From contig JAICSB010000148.1 in assembly GCA_025937115.1 (NCBI GenBank), forward strand, positions 1 to 7,546: 7,546 bases of DNA, written 5' to 3'. Each line of letters begins with the position of its first letter. Position 1 is the first letter of the stretch. Source of the DNA: Pseudonocardiaceae bacterium. GTDB taxonomy: Bacteria > Actinomycetota > Actinomycetes > Mycobacteriales > Pseudonocardiaceae. Below are positions 5,315 to 7,546 of the stretch, piece by piece. The translations under genes were made by a program, and so were the position numbers. The notes beneath the pieces are model-generated. The model made no database searches and was not told the origin of the DNA. It saw nothing but the letters and a program-made list of their open reading frames with translations.

Positions 5315-6181
5315 TCAGCTGCCAACCCCACGTGTGCATTCTCCGGGTTCCGGCCCGTGAGGCCAGGTGAGCGCCATCTCTTCCAGCTGCTCGATGAGAA
5401 TCATTGTGATCGCCCAGTTGCGGTACCACTTATGGTCTGCCGGCACCACATGCCACGGCGCAGCCTCGGTGTCACATTTTTCGAGCGCGTCTGAGTACGC
5501 CTGCTGGTAATCGTCCCAATAAGCACGCCCGTCCACGTCGGCAGGGTTGTACTTCCAGTGCTTCGTTGGGTCATCAAGCCGTGAAAGCAGACGCCTCTTC
5601 TGCTCCTCCTTTGAGATGTGGAGGAAGCATTTCACGATTCTGGTGCCTGAGGCTGCCAGCTTCCCCTCGAAGCGGTTAATGACGCCGTAGCGACATGACC
5701 ACACCTCGGCCGGCACGAGCTCATGCACCCGAACCACGACCACGTCCTCATAGTGAGAGCAGTCAAAGACGCCGATGATGCCGGGCGGCGGCAGCCGCTG
5801 CTTGAACCGCCACAGAAAGTGGTGCTCACGCTCCTCAACCGTCGGCCTCTTAAACGCGTGATATAGCACGCCCATCGGGTAGACGAGGCCCACCACATGG
5901 TTGACCGTGCCTTCCTTGCCGGCGGTGTCCATGCCCTGCAGCACGAGTAACAGGCTCCGCCGGCCACCCGAACGCCCCTCGGCGTAAAGCTGCTCTTGCA
6001 GGTCGGCCAAGCGCGGTCCAAGGTGACACATCGCCGTCTTGGCGTCCGTCTTGCCCGAACCGGTGAAGCCGGGAGTCACATGCGTGGCTATAGCCCCGAG
6101 GTCCACCGGGCCGGTGCGTAGGCGCAGCAGGTCGCTGACTCGGGGCGAGATCGCGGTGTGCCCGGATTCGTCCGAGTGCAT
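5315..6181 (-). CDS. ppk2: PPK2-family polyphosphate kinase (polyphosphate:nucleotide phosphotransferase)
   Basis: Using ATG 6181 the protein has 288 residues, the normal PPK2 length; the open frame runs upstream to 6475 without sequence that looks like protein. It transfers phosphate between polyphosphate and nucleotides in the cytoplasm. Motifs: Walker A G-M-D-T-A-G-K-E-G (83-91, K89); F-K-R-P-T-V-E-E-R-E-H-H-F-L-W-R; Walker B region F-D-C-S-H-Y-E-D (D140, H143); the lid E-E-Q-K-R-R-L-L-S-R (about 193-202); and K-H-W-K-Y-N-P-A-D-V followed by W-D-D-Y-Q-Q-A-Y. The S-H-Y-E-D form, rather than S-W-Y-N-R, points to the AMP/ADP-phosphorylating classes (II/III-like) and not class I. C141 replaces an arginine that is usual in this motif. 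The ribosome site before 6181 is weak, and a GTG at 6199 is an alternative start. A 7-base inverted repeat sits on the start codon. It stands alone, divergent from the universal stress gene. Confidence 0.9.
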   Translation of the reverse strand: MHSDESGHTAISPRVSDLLRLRTGPVDLGAIATHVTPGFTGSGKTDAKTAMCHLGPRLADLQEQLYAEGRSGGRRSLLLVLQGMDTAGKEGTVNHVVGLVYPMGVLYHAFKRPTVEEREHHFLWRFKQRLPPPGIIGVFDCSHYEDVVVVRVHELVPAEVWSCRYGVINRFEGKLAASGTRIVKCFLHISKEEQKRRLLSRLDDPTKHWKYNPADVDGRAYWDDYQQAYSDALEKCDTEAAPWHVVPADHKWYRNWAITMILIEQLEEMALTWPHGPEPGECTRGVGS

Positions 6182-6205
6182 CGTCTGCCGATCAGCCACA
6201 GACGA
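6181..6205. repeat. 7-base inverted repeat at the ppk2 start codon
   Basis: TCGTCTG (6181-6187) and CAGACGA (6199-6205) are exact complements around an 11-base loop. One arm includes the first base of the proposed ATG and the region where a ribosome site should be. In the ppk2 mRNA this would form a hairpin ending on the start codon, so it may limit translation; alternatively it is an operator or chance. Confidence 0.4.
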
Positions 6206-6676
6206 AGACTGCCAGGCGCCCTCTAGCGCTGGCAACGACGTTGCGTTGGTGGGGAGTGGGAAGGGCGGGCGATGTGGCGCCTGGGTCAGACGCCGGGAGC
6301 AAATTCGGCGAGGACCAACGCTAGCCGCAGACGCGGATCGGTGGGGCATCCCTCGCTGGAGATCGCAGCTGTCGCGGACGTGCCTCACGACTCGGGCGTT
6401 AAGCTGCTCATCCGCTATGCATCTTCGGGCGCCACTGGCTGCCAACTGTGATGCTCTGGAAGTCCACGTCTCCAACCGACGCCGTTCCCGGGCGCCCTGC
6501 GGCTGGAGTCATGTCAATGCTCTTGCCAGCGCATCCCATCGGCAAGGCGGCTCAGCGGGCCGCCTGCTAGCGCCGGGCCCCGGGACCAGGCCGGGATCGG
6601 TGGGGTCGGGCGGCCCTGGTTAAGGGTCAGCCGGCTAGAGACCATAGAGGTGTTCGAACCTCGGGAGGGAGCCATC
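6206..6676. other. Divergent intergenic region between ppk2 and the universal stress gene
   Basis: About 470 bases with no gene I can support. Open frames exist on both strands but lack ribosome sites and known motifs. Structures seen: CTTGCC (6522-6527) paired with GGCAAG (6541-6546); GGCGGC (6546-6551) paired with GCCGCC (6559-6564, 7-base loop); and CCGGG-C-CCCGG (6573-6583). These cluster 95-155 bases upstream of the universal stress gene and could be operators. A convincing -35/-10 pair was not found. Confidence 0.3.
6664..6669 (+). promoter_or_regulatory. Ribosome binding site deciding the start of the universal stress gene
   Basis: GGAGGG lies 7 bases before GTG 6677. The upstream in-frame GTG at 6650 has no comparable site, so the shorter form is preferred. 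Confidence 0.7.
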
Positions 6677-7537
6677 GTGAACGAGCAGAACATCACCGCC
6701 GGGGCAGGAGTGGTAGTCGGCGCCGATGGCACCGAAGCCGCTTTGAGGGCGGTCGCTTGGGCCGCGACCGAGGCTCGGGTGCGCGGTCTGGCATTGCGGA
6801 TCGTTCATGCTGCTCCGTACGCAGCATCGACGAATGACGCTGGATGCCGCCGGGCCACTGCCATCCTTGGCCGCGCTTACACCGTCGCGCATCAGCTTGA
6901 ACCGCGCGTCGTGGCGCACACCCAACGGGTCGACGAGCAACCGGTGCGCACTCTCCTGAACGCCGCCAGCAATGCTGATCTACTGGTGGTCGGGATGCGC
7001 GGGGAAGGGCCTGGTGAAGTGGTCATCGGGTCTGTCGCACTCGCGGTCAGCGGCGCCGCGTGCTGCCCCGTCACGGTGGTCCGCGGCCAGCGTCACGCAG
7101 CCGACCTGACTGGACCGGTACTGCTAGGCGTCGAAGATGTCGGAATCGATGCCCCTGCGGTCACTGCCGCGTTCGCCGACGCGCAGCGGCATCGGAGCCC
7201 GTTGATCGTGCTGCACGCCCAGCAAGTTTACCTCCGGGACTGGGACACCGACCGTGACGCCGCGGCGGATGCGCTTGTCAAGCAACTCGCACCTTGGCGC
7301 TCCCAGTACCCGCAGGTGCCCGTCGAGGCGCGGGTGGTGCACGGCGAACCGGTCGATGAACTATTGCGGGCAGCCGTCACAGCTCGTCTCGTTGTCGTCG
7401 GGACCCATGGCCGTGGCGCACCAGTCCGCTTGCTGCTCGGCTCCACCAGCCGCGCGGTCGTGCGGTACAGCCCGTGCCCGGTCATGGTGGTGCGATGGGA
7501 CTCCGTCGCAGGTGACGCGCACCCGAGCCGTCCATGA
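6677..7537 (+). CDS. Universal stress protein with two tandem UspA domains
   Basis: A 286-residue soluble protein made of two Usp folds (about 9-137 and 146-274), the usual layout of actinobacterial tandem Usps. Each domain begins with a hydrophobic strand (G-V-V-V-G-A-D-G-T and G-P-V-L-L-G-V-E) and ends with the nucleotide-binding loop. Domain 2 keeps the standard G-x2-G-x9-G-S (G242-T-H-G ... G255-S256) followed by S-P-C-P-V-M-V-V. In domain 1 the corresponding loop (G106-M-R-G ... G118-S119) has 8 rather than 9 residues between the glycines. Proteins of this type bind ATP and are induced by hypoxia or stationary phase; the precise role is unknown. The start is GTG 6677, set by GGAGGG. It diverges from ppk2, and its TGA overlaps an ATG (ATGA) of a possible next gene. 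Confidence 0.93.
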   Translation: MNEQNITAGAGVVVGADGTEAALRAVAWAATEARVRGLALRIVHAAPYAASTNDAGCRRATAILGRAYTVAHQLEPRVVAHTQRVDEQPVRTLLNAASNADLLVVGMRGEGPGEVVIGSVALAVSGAACCPVTVVRGQRHAADLTGPVLLGVEDVGIDAPAVTAAFADAQRHRSPLIVLHAQQVYLRDWDTDRDAAADALVKQLAPWRSQYPQVPVEARVVHGEPVDELLRAAVTARLVVVGTHGRGAPVRLLLGSTSRAVVRYSPCPVMVVRWDSVAGDAHPSRP

Positions 7538-7546
7538 GTGCCGCCC
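7534..7546 (+). CDS. Possible start of a downstream gene, cut by the window edge
   Basis: ATG at 7534-7536 overlaps the universal stress gene stop as ATGA and reads M-S-A-A before the window ends. Such overlaps are typical of translationally coupled pairs. Only four codons are visible, so product and reality are unknown. Confidence 0.35.

Noticed and set aside
4716..5360. Plus-strand open frame of 214 codons across the decay zone
   Set aside because: Arg/Gly/Ser-rich translation with no motif; it covers the ppk2 remnant in the wrong frame and runs into the end of the intact ppk2.
6341..6451. Plus-strand frame of 36 codons (GTG 6341 to TGA 6451) with protein-like composition
   Set aside because: No ribosome site, no recognisable family and very short; kept only as a possible scrap of a decayed gene.
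6182..6475. N-terminal 98-residue extension of ppk2 from ATG 6475
   Set aside because: The added residues lack any PPK2 similarity and are Arg/Ser-rich like non-coding sequence; the PPK2 length is normal from 6181.
6510..6512. Minus-strand ATG opening a 34-codon frame downstream toward 6408
   Set aside because: Weak ribosome site and no similarity to anything I know.

Overview
The window reads as chromosomal (or large-plasmid) DNA of a high-GC actinobacterium. Coding frames are strongly GC-biased, ribosome sites are AGGAGG-type, GTG starts are used, and the gene families present (Hox-type diaphorase subunits, PPDK, PPK2, tandem universal stress protein) commonly occur together in stress or dormancy loci of Actinobacteria. 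I cannot name the species from sequence alone.

Layout from left to right. (1) Positions 1-565, minus strand: the start of a HoxF/NuoF-like flavoprotein subunit runs off the left edge. It overlaps by 4 bases a complete HoxE/NuoE-like 2Fe-2S subunit, so this is the upstream end of an NAD-linked hydrogenase (or formate dehydrogenase) operon. (2) 719-1216, plus strand: an open frame whose first third is the C-terminal piece of glyceraldehyde-3-phosphate dehydrogenase, evidently a gene remnant. (3) 1286-3967, plus strand: a complete pyruvate, phosphate dikinase (ppdK) with all expected motifs. (4) 3993-5305: a 1.3-kb decay zone. It holds a frameshifted CBS-domain remnant (minus), one intact-looking small gene of unknown function (minus, 94 aa), a frameshifted N-terminal remnant of a second, class I-like PPK2 (plus), and a possible remnant of a tiny membrane protein (plus). 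(5) 5315-6181, minus strand: a complete PPK2-family polyphosphate kinase with a substituted Walker B arginine. (6) 6182-6676: a roughly 500-bp divergent intergenic region. (7) 6677-7537, plus strand: a tandem-domain universal stress protein, whose stop overlaps a possible further gene start (ATGA) at the right edge.

Functionally, the intact genes fit an energy-limited or hypoxic lifestyle: NAD-coupled hydrogen or formate oxidation, reversible pyruvate/PEP interconversion using AMP and PPi, polyphosphate-driven nucleotide phosphorylation, and an ATP-binding stress protein. PPDK makes AMP in the gluconeogenic direction and a PPK2 of this type could recharge AMP/ADP from polyphosphate; that link is inference. 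The most notable feature is at least three decayed stress/metabolism genes (gap, CBS, ppk2) interleaved with intact ones, suggesting a once larger dormancy-type island that is eroding. I found no tRNA, rRNA, CRISPR array, insertion sequence or convincing factor-independent terminator.
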